A stretch of 64,000 nucleotides of DNA, from the NCBI RefSeq assembly GCF_001039355.2, contig NW_019775984.1, forward strand, positions 1 to 64,000. Reading direction: 5' to 3'. Of this stretch, positions 44,642 to 56,300 are shown in pieces. How positions within the stretch are numbered: the stretch's first letter is position 1; each line of letters opens with the position of its first letter. The position numbers were made by a program, and so were the translations under genes. The DNA is from Lingula anatina (taxonomy: Eukaryota; Brachiopoda; Lingulata; Lingulida; Lingulidae). The notes beneath the pieces were generated by a model. That model had not been told where the DNA came from. It was given only the letters and a program-made list of their open reading frames with translations, and did not search any database.

Positions 44642-45667
44642 TCAAATACCCAAGTTTAAAGATACACTCATTCTTTGCAATATATTGTCTTTAATATAAC
44701 CGTCTTTTGCTTTATCCGATTTCCAGCGACCATGTTTTTTGAATAATCGTTCTTTTATCCCGCAATTTGCTGCAGCTGATGCGCCACCTGCTCGTAGACT
44801 ATGTAGACCAAATTTACTTTTATCAAAACCCAATTCTTCAAATTTTTGTAAAACTGTTTCTCTCATACGTGTATACGACAATTTTCCAGTATCCTTTAAA
44901 ACATGTTTTCCTGATTTCTTTAAATACTTGACCGATCTGAAAATATACTTCTCTGAATCTTCTTCTATGTCTGCGGCTCTTAGATATCTTTGTAAGAAAG
45001 CATATGGGCATGAAGTCTTACCTGTTCTGGCTATTAAAACATTAGATCCATCTCTGTATATATCAGTTTTGCTTTTTTCTATAAAAACTTCAAAATATGA
45101 ATTTTTGAATATAATATCTGTTCTTCTAATTGAGGATACCTCGCTATATCTTAAAAATCCTGAAAATGATAATAAACATATACAGACATCTCTCAAATCG
45201 GACAAACTGGCGTTAGATTTTGCAAATCTATTAACAAGTTTATTAAGCATTTCACTGGTTACTATTTCCTTTTTTATTGTTCTGTTACATGACATTCTTT
45301 TTGCTGCCTCCACAATATTACTGATCAAAGCGTTATCGTAAGGATTTCGTGTTATTCCAGCAATATCATGAACCCACTTTAAGGCATATTTCACATCCTG
45401 TATTGCTCCTGGTTTACTTTCTTGTTGAATTAAACTTAACATATATAGTGCAATGTGATTTGTGGATGCCGGGAATATGTTAACCTCTGTAAATTTCCCT
45501 GTCCAATTCTTCCACTTTTGAAATATATAAGTATACTTTTTCACCGTATTATCTGCTCTAGATTTCAATACAATACTTGGTAACTCTTTACCCAATCTTC
45601 GTAAAGTTGCATTATTGAAATCCTTTAATTCCGTCCAAACTCCAGATTGGAATACCTGTAAATACAA
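44642..45667 (-). CDS. DIRS-type tyrosine recombinase
   Basis: The 341-aa frame has an N-terminal SAM-like DNA-binding part (TVKKYTYIFQKWKNW) and a catalytic part. Catalytic residues are seen: Arg in SGFLRYSEV, His and Arg in HSLRAGGAS, then HGRW and the nucleophile Tyr in DGYIKD. It cuts and rejoins DNA to insert the circular cDNA. The 5' portion is repeated at 46136-46348 because of the scaffold join. A splice-like cag|gtatt lies near its start and could link it to the upstream genes. Confidence 0.9.
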   Translation of the reverse strand: MYLQVFQSGVWTELKDFNNATLRRLGKELPSIVLKSRADNTVKKYTYIFQKWKNWTGKFTEVNIFPASTNHIALYMLSLIQQESKPGAIQDVKYALKWVHDIAGITRNPYDNALISNIVEAAKRMSCNRTIKKEIVTSEMLNKLVNRFAKSNASLSDLRDVCICLLSFSGFLRYSEVSSIRRTDIIFKNSYFEVFIEKSKTDIYRDGSNVLIARTGKTSCPYAFLQRYLRAADIEEDSEKYIFRSVKYLKKSGKHVLKDTGKLSYTRMRETVLQKFEELGFDKSKFGLHSLRAGGASAAANCGIKERLFKKHGRWKSDKAKDGYIKDNILQRMSVSLNLGI

Positions 45668-46135
45668 ATAAAGAATTTTGATGAAAACACACCAATTTAT
45701 GTTTACTAATATAAAAGCCCATTTTTAAAACATTTCAAATGTTCTTTTCATGCATTATAGGCCTACTGTTTTCAAAAACCAATCCAGACAATCTTATATT
45801 TTCTCTTTTAACAAAAAAGAATGAATTATCCATTAACTCTTAACCATCGTTAAAAGTATGCTTTCATTGCCTTGATTATGTATAAACATTTTGTACACTG
45901 TCCATCCTGATTATCAACTTTCATAATAACACACCTTCATGCCACCAGACCTTTCAAATATATGATTTTCATTTAATTTTGTATAACATTTGTTTCATCG
46001 TCAATCCTGACTTGCAAAATATATTATAATTCACCTTTATCTCATCATACTTTTCAATTGAACTTTTCAATTCTGTGTAACAATTGTTACAGTGTCAATC
46101 CGAACTACAAACCTTTATAAAATATACCTTCATNT

Positions 46136-46348
46136 GTGATTTGTGGATGCCGGGAATATGTTAACCTCTGTAAATTTCCCTGCCCAATTCTTCCACTTTT
46201 GAAATATATAAGTATACTTTTTCACCGTATTATCTGCTCTAGATTTCAATACAATACTTGGTAACTCTTTACCCAATCTTCGTAAAGTTGCATTATTGAA
46301 ATCCTTTAATTCCGTCCAAACTCCAGATTGGAATACCTGTAAATACAA
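46136..46348 (-). pseudogene. Duplicate fragment of the recombinase start (assembly overlap)
   Basis: Same 70 or so residues as the start of 44642-45667, cut at the n at 46135. It continues into about 679 bases nearly identical to 45454-46134. It represents the end of a neighbouring contig and not a second gene. Confidence 0.85.
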
Positions 46349-46582
46349 ATAAAGAATTTTGATGAAAACACACCAGTTTATGTTTACTAATATAAAAGCC
46401 CATTTTTAAAACATTTCAAATGTTCTTTTCATGCATTATAGGCCTACTGTTTTCAAAAGCCAATCCAGACAATCTTATATTTTCTCTTTTAACAAAAAAG
46501 AATGAATTATCCATTAACTCTTAACCATCGTTAAAAGTATGCTTTCATTGCCTTGATTATGTATAAACATTTTGTACACTGT

Positions 46583-47460
46583 CCATCCTGATTATCAACT
46601 TTCATAATAACACACCTTCATGCCACCAGACCTTTCAAATATATGAATTTCATTTAATGTTGTATAACATTTGTTTCATCGTCAATCCTGACTTGCAAAA
46701 TATATTATAATTCACCTTTATCTCATCATACTTTTCAATTGAACTTTTCAATTCTGTGTAACAATTGTTACAGTGTCAATCCGAACTATAAACCTTTATA
46801 AAATATACCTTCATTCCATAACGCTTTTCAATTATAATTTTCAACTCTGTATAACATTCGGTGCAGTGTCAATCCTGACTACTAACCTTCCTAAATTATA
46901 CCTTCATTCCATCACGTTTTTTCCCAATATAAATTTCAGTTTTGTATAACATTTGTCGCAGTGTCAATCCTGACTGTCAATTTATATAAAATACATCTTC
47001 ATGCCGTAACAACTTTCAAATATATATTTCAATTCGTTTTAACATTTGTTGCATTGTCAATCCTGACTGGCAACCTTCATAAAAATACACCAACATGCCA
47101 TAAAACTTTCAAATATATATATTTCATTTCTGTGTAATATTTGTTGCAGTGTCAATCCTGACTTGCAACCTTCGTGAAAAATACACCGTCATTTCATCAC
47201 ACCTTCTACATATAAATTTTAATTCTGTATAATGTTTGTTGCAGTGTCAATCCTGACTTGCAACCTTCATAATAATACACCGTCCTTCCATCACACCTAC
47301 TATATATATATTTCAATTCTGTATAATGTTTGTTGCAGTGTCAATCCTGACTGGCAACCTTCATAAAAATACATCATCCCATCTCGCCTTTGAAACATAA
47401 CCTTCGTTTTTAGAAAATATTCTTCTATTAAAATCCTGTCTCCCCATCAATCCTGACTGC
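46583..47460. repeat. Minisatellite of about 94 bp inside the DIRS-type element
   Basis: About ten units are marked by cagtgtcaatcctgactngc, spaced 93-106 bp apart (starts near 46583, 46683, 46777, 46870, 46965, 47058, 47153, 47248, 47342, 47448). The last unit runs into the 3' end of the RT frame. Further units continue at 45902-46095 on the other contig. It separates the RT and recombinase genes. Confidence 0.85.
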
Positions 47461-49625
47461 CAAAACTTTATCCTTAAATTTCTGCGACCCTATGTAAGAT
47501 TGCTTATTTTTCCCTTGCTTAAAAATACCCTTGTTACCGAAAATAAGAACATCTTTTATGTACATTTTCCACTTCATATCTCTGTCAAATATCATTGGCC
47601 AAAATGCAGCCGACTTCCAACTTGGAACGACTAAAGTGCCTTTTGCTTTACAATTTAATAAATGGTTTATTGCCTTTGGTACCAAACCTACAGGTGGAAC
47701 TATCCAATTATTCTCATGCTGCCAATTTTGTAAAAATGCGTCTGTTGCCTCTGTATTTGGATTCCAAAATCTTGAATTAAAACGGTTTGTCTTCGTATTT
47801 TCAAAATTCGCAAATCTATCTACAGTGTGAGGTCCCCACTTTTTATCCAAAAGTTCGAAAAAAGAAGATTCTACCTCCCAGTCGTCTATGTCTACCAATT
47901 TGCTGATATAATCTGCTTTTTCATTTTTTGATCTAGGTATCCAGTTTACTGTCAAACTGATTTCATGACATGTACATAAATGATATATTTGTAAAGCTAA
48001 ATGTTGTAGATCATGTTTCATAGATCCTGCCTGTATAATCCTCACGACATTTTGATTATCTGTGTACCAACCTATTTTACTTCTTTTTATAACTTTAATA
48101 AAAGCTTGTAATGCAATTGCAATTGCCTTCAACTCCCTCCATGTCGAACTTTTCTCCTTTTCTTCATCTGACCACATTTTGTGACAAATGTCAGATTGAC
48201 AACGTACCAAATAGGCACCACATGCATAATCACTAGCATCTGAAAATCCCAAGATTTTGGGTATTTCGTTTAAGAATAAATGTCTTTTATTTAGACAATG
48301 AATGTTTGACAACCAAAAATGTAACTCATTCAGAATTTCTGTATTTGAACGAAAATTTTTGCATTCGTCCCAACTGTTTCTATCATTGATTGCGTGATAC
48401 ATATTTCTTGTCATTAATCTACTTATATCTCCAATAACAGTTGACATTGATATAATTTTTCCCGTAATTCGAGCCAGCTCACGTGCCGATGTCATATTAA
48501 TATTTTGCATCAGTTTTCTAATATCATTTTTCAATTCTGAAACCCTTTTTTCTGTGATTGATATCGTACCCTGTATCAAATTCCAATGAATACCTAACCA
48601 ATCAATCTCTTGAACTGGTCTCCATATACTCTTTTCATTATTCACTACGAAACCCGATTTTTTCAAGTCTCCCCTCACTTTGTCTGAATATTTTTTGCAC
48701 ATCTCAAAATCATCACTAAATCCAAATCCATCATCCAAATACAACACTATAGGTATAGACCATTCTCTCCAGTGTTTAACCAAACATCTTAATACTTTGG
48801 TAAAAATGTAACCTGCTGAAGATATCCCAAAAGGTAAAACTGTGTAAACGAAATATTTAATTTTTCCTTGAACAACCCAAGAAAATCCCAGAAATTCTTG
48901 CTGTGACTCAACAATATCTATATGATGATAACCATTTTTTAAATCAAAACTAAATGCAAATCCTTTTGAATTTACGTACTGTAATGCAATTCTTGTATCC
49001 TCAAATTTAATACTCTCTTTCCAAATGTATGGATTTACACATCTCAAATCTAAAACCAAACGTTTCTTTTTCCCATTTATTGCCACCGTCAAAGGATTAA
49101 CAACTTGTGGTATCCCTTTAAATTCTTTGATACGGCCTGATTGTAACAAATCTGATATTGATTCTTCTACAAAATCCTTATTGTCTAATGCAGACTTATT
49201 GTTTTTCATAATCATTTTTGGTGGTGTATTTATAAAAGGAATAACATATCCTTGTTTTATTACATCTAATACATACGTATTGGCACGAATACTTTCCCAA
49301 AAAGCTACATTTTTCTTCAATCTACCTTTCACATTGTCGCTATTATACTTATCTTTTAGAGTTGTATCTGTCTTATTGACTGCCGACCTGTGCGTAGCTG
49401 TAGTAGCTTGGGTTCGGTTCCGTGTTGTTTTGAAAGTATGACTGCTTTTGCTGGTTAAATTTGGAGCATTCTGCTCGCCAGTGACCGTATTGTCCACATC
49501 CAAAACACTGGTCATACTTGGACGGTTGACTTCTTTTGGCTCGAAAAAGCCTTTTGAATGGCCCTGAACCTGAAAAATTGGCTGAGGCTGTATATTGAAC
49601 AGGCATATTGGAATAGCTATTATAA
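47428..49625 (-). CDS. DIRS-type reverse transcriptase-RNase H-methyltransferase-like protein
   Basis: From the 5' side, the RT part has KRLVLDLRCVNPYIW, FSFDLKNGYHHIDI, a PFGISSAGYIF block and the active site LYLDDGFGF. RNase H follows, with GFSDASDYACGAYL, a Glu in STWRELKAI, WYTDNQNVV and NEKADYISK. The C-terminal part, with VDRFANFENTKTNRFNSRFW and VVPSWKSAAFWPM, fits the methyltransferase-like domain of DIRS elements. The first residues overlap the gag frame. An in-frame n at 49626 interrupts the start; the real beginning is probably near 49500. Confidence 0.85.
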
Positions 49626-49955
49626 NCAGTGACCGTATTGTCCACATCCAAAACACTGGTCATACTTGGACGGTTGACTTCTTTTGGCTCGAAAAAGCCT
49701 TTTGAATGGCCCTGAACCTGAAAAATTGGCTGAGGCTGTATATTGAACAGGCATATTGGAATAGTTATTATAAACACCAGACCTACGTTGACCGACATTG
49801 TTGCGTTTCTGTTTTTTCTGGCACAATTTTCTATTTGCTCTTATCTGGGCTGAACGAATTTTCTTTTCGTCTTCACTATCATCTGCAAGATCATCGGATT
49901 GATATTCTTCCACAGCTTCCCAACCAGCATCCGATTTGTCCGTGATGTGATGTGA
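49373..49955 (-). CDS. DIRS-type gag-like CCHC protein (split by scaffold overlap)
   Basis: The protein begins with an acidic stretch (EEYQSDDLADDSEDEKK), then a basic stretch, and has one zinc knuckle CFGCGQYGHWRAEC (C-x2-C-x4-H-x4-C). It ends Tyr/Gln-rich at 49373. The n at 49626 and a 147-base repeat (49479-49625 and 49627-49773) break the frame in the assembly. It should package the RNA. No start codon is clear upstream of 49955, where GT-GAT repeats begin. Confidence 0.75.
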
Positions 49956-50173
49956 TGTGTTTCGTGTGTATTATAAGAAGTAAGTACGTAGCCTTAATAC
50001 AACACATGATATAATTAAATTCATTGTATTATTAGGTCGATGCATCGGTAGCTTAAGTATTTACCGTTACGTTTTCCATATCATGATTAAGGTTAACGAC
50101 AAGCTACAATGTTTGTAATAGCCACTGTATTCAATACATGCAGGAACAACATGCAAGTTGGCAGCGCAGGTAC
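49956..50173. other. Junction between the DIRS-type element and the bark-like gene
   Basis: A GTGAT repeat abuts the gag frame. No bark exon and no remnant of membrane gene 3 is seen here. Confidence 0.5.
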
Positions 50174-53100
50174 CTCAAACATCGCCTCCTTTTTCAGTGA
50201 TGTAAATATGCCATCAGTGGATATTTGGTTGTTCAGCCGTCTGTCGGGGTGGAAAGCTGTGTAGGGAGCAGACGTCAGCACTGTGTCTTTGTTTAAGTCC
50301 TGGATGGGGATACACTCCAGGAAAACGTAGCCCCCTTTCTCAAACCTTGAAATAACCTGAATAGAAGCCCAGATTGGCGATTGGTATGCTAAACATGCAA
50401 CTACATCTTCATATTTTCATTCTATAAAAGTCATGCAGAAAATGTGGAACAATTATGCATTATATAGTTTTAACGTTATATGCCCAATATCCAAAACGGC
50501 TCATCTTGCCTTGTAATGCAATGCTATATTCTACATGTATATGCTGCAGAGTCAAATAGTGATATGATATACCAGTCAAGTATACCGTTTACCTGACCGA
50601 GAAAGGCGCCGGATGTACGTCCTGGAATAACGTCACCTACGACTGGTGGCGCCGTCTCTTGATTCACTGACTCACTAATGTGCAGACTTCTGTCATTTTG
50701 TTCTCCGCCGTGGCAGTACATTGTGTTAGATGTGGAAACAGGAGAGACAGCAATGGGACTAGAAAACACATCAAGTACGCCACATGTTATGCGCTTTTCT
50801 ATATAAAAATATTAAGTGTCCTTTATATGCATGTGCGAACACATTAAAAATGTACAGTAAACTTTCCTGTGGCATTGAATACTTCTTTTCAAATTTAAAT
50901 ATGTTTTACGCCCCACTGTTGACCAATTATTAGCTAAAACTGAATTATACAGTGTCAGTATTCATAGAAAAATCTCAGAATATTGCAAAAAGACGACAAA
51001 AATAAGAGTTGTCGTTACTAAAAATATTATGTACAGTTCGACCGGGACCGGAAATTTAATATGATGTACTACACATGATATAATGTATCACGTTTTGACG
51101 TAACAAAGATGTAATACGACACAACGTATACATCGTATACAAATATGTCATTCACCTAAAAGACATAGCCTGACTACACGTCTTTACTTTGGCGTGATAC
51201 GTCACAGCCTCAGATTCGGCTACAACATCCTCTAAGTCCTCGAGGAAGCCCTGGCTTTCCCCGCCGACTACCACATCACCAACATTAATGTGATTTGACG
51301 TACTCTGTCGTAGCACAATGTACTGAGACGCCACAGGCCTTGTGGTCACATTGTACCAATGTCCAAGACATTTAAAAACATGATCATCTGAAATGAGAAA
51401 TGAAATATTTTTTATCAGCTGTGGTTCACATATTTATCAAATAAAAACGTACGCTACTTCCTGTAGTGTAAGGTAAACGTTTTAAATAAGTAAACTTTGC
51501 ATTCAGTTTTTCAACCATTTATATTTATCGTTTATTATTATTATTATTATTTTGGGAACAATTTGAAATCAGAACTCTTCGAGATTCACCTTTTAGCACG
51601 TGAACTAAGGAACCTCTAATGGCTGCTCCTTCCCACGCATAGGCAATTTTAAAGATGCGTTTCTCCGGCACGTGCTCTAGCGTCCTATCATCCATGAGGG
51701 AACGGACAGGAACTGTTTGGTTAAAGTTGGCATACTGGATGACATCTTCCAACGAGGCCCTTACAGCAGCAAAATATTGGTATGTTCCTGAACAAAACGA
51801 TTGCCATAGCTGATAAAACATATAATTCTAGTATAGTGGTGTATACTGAATCATGCAAATGTTATAAGCCTTTAATGAAACGTACCATTGATGCTATTCA
51901 TACAATGAAAATCACGTCATACACTTTGTCCAAAAATGCATGTTTATATTTTATGCCGATTATTGGTTAAACGCCATTGAAATGCAACTTTAATAAGGCC
52001 TACTTTAGTAATGTATTCAGGTTATGGATTATGATATATTAATGTGTTAAAAATATCACTGAACCAGAGAGTCCTACTACTGACATACATGTAACGTCAT
52101 AAGTTACGTCAAAAAAGAATTCGACATTGTACAATTAGCCAGAATTATTTCCATACATTGTTTCTTTGGTTGAAAAAAAAGTGTTACATGTAGTATAATT
52201 AACTCACCTTTTTCTTGAGTTGCGTACACTTTATGCATGATTCCTCCAGCTTGCTTGCTGACAATGACAAAATCTCTGGGCCTGGGATACTTGACCTTGT
52301 CTCTGGTCACAAGAATGGAGTGACCTACCAAAATTATTCAAACAGATAGAAACAAAAATCAGCGTGCGTTTTAAATTTTAATTCAATTGCGTGCGAAAGT
52401 GAATATTGAAACGTAACTGAAATAGGAGGAGCATGCCCACTGGAATAACTGTATCTTTATGATGAACTGTGGGTTAACCTTTGGTACAGTAATACATTAT
52501 TAGTAAAAGGCATCAGACTTTTTATTAATTATGTATAAAAGTTATCGATAACATTGCTTTTATTTGTAGTATTTGTCACATTTGTCACAAGTATTGCAGT
52601 AACATGACGCTATGTTCAACAAAATGTACTTACAGACTTGCAAACTTATGATAGAACACATAAAAGGCATAGAATGAGATATCTCGTATTCCACTTTGCA
52701 TCATATTTCAATAATTCATAAACATTACAGATATCATACATGAATGCCCACCTCTTTGTTTCGTATTTGATATAGGGCACACATAAAACTCTGCATTGCC
52801 AGGCTTAATGACCTTCACGTGTGCGTGCAATGTCGTATCTAGGGCTCGGTTGCCATGGTTATAGACTGGTCGCACTAGGCCATTTGGGCATTTCCTCATG
52901 TCCCATTGACGGCAGCTATATGAGGTCTAACCGGTTCAATATGCAAGAAAACATATTTCCTAAGGTATTTTGCAGAAGAATTATAAATGACGACTTTGAT
53001 ATTCTACATTTATTGGTGAATGGTGTACATTCAGTTATTAAATATGAAGAAACACATATGTATGTTATTATATAGTGCAGTCATCATTGCTTACAAGAAA

Positions 53101-53340
53101 TGGCATTTACATATTTACACACATACTTTACGGAAGGATTATAACAGTACCCAATATAATGTGAAACAGATTGCAGGTCCGTTAATGGTTTATTGTTCTT
53201 CTTATTTTTATTTATATTAACTATATATTCTCACACACATCGTCACTGAAGCAGGCCTCCACGTCTCTACACCTGTGACAAAGCTCATCATTGGAATACC
53301 GTATGGTAGAGTTACACTGCCGGTAGTCACAGCCGATATA
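50174..53340 (-). CDS. Bark-like exons: C-terminal extracellular region, unassigned
   Basis: Seven exons (53239-53340, 52752-52926, 52208-52324, 51590-51787, 51156-51387, 50593-50758, 50174-50356) keep phase over about 390 residues but show no family I can name. There are few Cys after the first exon and no membrane helix. The link 53239 to 52926 is the least sure: the donor gat|gtgtgtg competes with in-phase alternatives, and reading on meets TAG at 53221. After 50174 reading through would stop at 50093. Confidence 0.6.
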
Positions 53341-56300
53341 CTGAATACATTAAATATACAGCATTAAGTTAAAAACGAGATGATGGTAACTGAAGCCGTC
53401 GATTTTTTTCACACAAAGAGTATATTTTCTGACATGATATTTGTGCACCAATCGGAATTGACATAGAATGGTAAGAAAAACAGTGATCATACAATCCATT
53501 TAAAATCTAACTTACACTGTATCAGATCTCAGTTTTGTTAAATTTGTTATTAATTTTACATTTGGCACCTAACTGGGACTTTTACACCCCACAAATTCAT
53601 GTTCATACTATTAAAATCATGTGTAACTTCTGCTTATGGTAATAGCGTATATATTGTAACAAACGTATCATAAAAGGTTGCTTTAAATCACATACCTCAA
53701 TTTGACTAGAACATCCCATGTGTGTGTCTACAGAGAAACAGTCGTGATAGAACCATGTCCCACACTGCTCTCTCCACGGCTGAGACTCGTGGCCTGGCAG
53801 ACATCTTTGTTTGTGGTCACACCACCCACACCCGGGCTGTTCAGTGCAAGATCTACATGTGCTGTACACGGGGCAGTAGCTTACTGAACAGGCGCGGCCC
53901 TATGAACAAAAAGGGTCATGCAATTAAAAAACTGTATGTCATTGATAAGATATTACATGTTTTGATAGAGGCATTTTAAAATTAGTGCACAGTTATTTAG
54001 CCCATTTGTCTGCATCATTGTTTGGTCGTGAAATCAGGACCAAACACCTGATATTGTGCACAACAATATTGCTTGATTTATTTATTCAGGGTTTTTCTTC
54101 TACTAAATTCAATATACGTAACCCCATCGAGACTACCTGGTAACTAATGAAGGGTTTACCTGCCACCCAGGCTGACACCTGCACTGGTTCGGTCCCACAC
54201 ATGTCCCGTACTGTCCACACTTGTTCCTGTCTCTACAGTGGTACACGGAGCAGTCCTTTCCTTCCCAGCCACGGTTACAGTGACATCGTTTATCTTTACC
54301 ACAACGTCCATTGTAGGTGCAGCCATTGGGACACTCGTTAACTATGGTACATATAGAAGGGTAATGCTGTATAACGATGGGATAGGGAATGAGGAGGTAC
54401 TTTGTAAATACAATGAAAAATACAGTGGAAATTAGGGCATAATAAAATATAATAGCGTACTTCAAACGCAAGCAGCCAGCTTGAGCATACATGTAGTTGG
54501 CCCCTTATGTACATTTGAAAATTAGGTTATGTTATTAGAATGTCATTTATGATAGTTTGTAGTAAGATTATTACCTGCGGACCGTTTACAAATGTACGGA
54601 GAAAGACTGAAACAATCATCTTTGTAGATATGTGCATTGCCGTCAATACTCGACAAATTAAACAGTGGGCATTTTCCGTCCTCCTGGAAACCGTTACAAG
54701 GATACATGTATGCCAGTAGATAAATCGAAAAATAAAAATATGTATAAACTATGCCATATAAACCAAATTCTAACTACCGTATGTTTATTCCATGTATGTA
54801 TGTATTTGTTTTATAACATGTATGCTAACATGTCACATACTACACATTGATATTGTTAACCTCTTGTTCTGTCTGTATTTCATTTGTCATTGTCAATCTT
54901 TTCTATTCAAAACCGGATGGAAGAACACAAAATACCATACCTTATCCCACGTCTCCGTCCATATGCCAAAACTGCGCTCTCCCACCGCTCGTGACCTTAG
55001 TATACTGATTGCAAATGCTCGCTCAGACGTCGTAGCAAGATTGACCAACATACTGTATTGACTCTTGAACAAAGTAGTGGAAATATATGTAAGCAATCAA
55101 TAACGTTATCTCACAAGATCCATCAGATATTTGCTATACCCCCTTCTGAATACAATATTTATCCTTGTTAGTAGACCAACGACTTAATGAATAAATGTCA
55201 ATTGCATACCTCACAAGAAGCTCGAGCTTGAGTGAAGTTTTGTGCTCCCCCGACGTACAAGTAACACACCATCTTATTCTGCAGCCAACCAAGAGGACAC
55301 GAATCTGGAACAGATAAATTCTGTATCATCAGCAATTCACCCAAACGATTTACCATGAAGCCAATTCTGATTGTTTTAGATTTACCAGATAGATACCTGG
55401 TTTATAAATATCCCTAGGGCAATTCACATATGGTTTATCAAATTACGTTCAAAACGAACTTCATTGAGTGTATTTTTGTATTCATTGTAGCCGAGAACCA
55501 AACCACCTACCAGAAGCTTCCTGTGGCTCACAACCGCCTCTGCCACACTCCTGTATTTCCGGATTCCAGACAAGATGGTTTGGGCACATCTTGAGAATAA
55601 CGCCACCTTCAGTGCAGCTGTAATACCGTCGACAAACTCTGGAGTCGGGAATGAACTGCCCTACAGGGCACTTTGTTATCTGACGGGGATAATCAGCAGG
55701 GAAAACGCTGGGCCCTGAAATATAACATAAAGAAATATCGTAAGATATTGCCAGTTGTAATGCTTTAATACAAAGAAAGATTATCAGGCCTTTGGAACCT
55801 TAATCCTTTATGTAAATAATTTGATGAATTTTATGCCAATCCATTTATCTGTTCAACACCAAAATATTGGTTGATTTGTTTCAATTTACTTGTTATTGTT
55901 ATTATTATCATCATCAATAGATTTTTGTTATCCTAACAAAATATACCAAAAGTTATTCAAGAAATACAATGATAAAATCACATGAAACATTAAGTTATCG
56001 GATCTACTTTTTCATTTAAAATAACCAATAGACATCATGATATAACAGAATAAAAAAAAATGCAAATATGACTTGTTTCAGCTACAGGGGTGTCAGTTTT
56101 GAAAACATTCTCACCTGTTTGATAAGAAGACATGGAATCAATGATTGGGTGTATAGAGACCTCGGGGTATGGGAACCTCATGCCTCTGTCTCGAAGTCTC
56201 TGCTTGATCTGCGCATGCTCTGTCAGACCCCACCAGTTGGAAGACGCATTCACAGTTGAAGAGGACCCTTCACTTGTAATCTCGAATGTAAATGAAGGGT

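Larger units (their letters stand above)
44642..49955 (-). mobile_element. DIRS-type tyrosine-recombinase retrotransposon
   Basis: On the minus strand the order is a gag-like CCHC protein, reverse transcriptase-RNase H-methyltransferase-like protein, a tandem repeat array, and tyrosine recombinase. This set defines DIRS-like elements, which integrate with a recombinase instead of a DDE integrase. Two scaffold joins inside it (46135 and 49626) repeat 681 and 147 bases, so the true element is shorter than drawn. The 5' side of gag is open to about 49955 with no clear start. Terminal repeats were not identified. Confidence 0.85.

Noticed and set aside
46583-47460. CRISPR array
   Set aside because: Regular spacing of about 94 bp, but the whole unit is repeated rather than short repeats with unique spacers, and it lies in an animal retrotransposon.
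50093-50173. Read-through end of the bark-like protein at 50093
   Set aside because: It would add 27 residues with no membrane helix or tail. GAG|GTACCT looks like a donor, so it is more likely intron, though not excluded.
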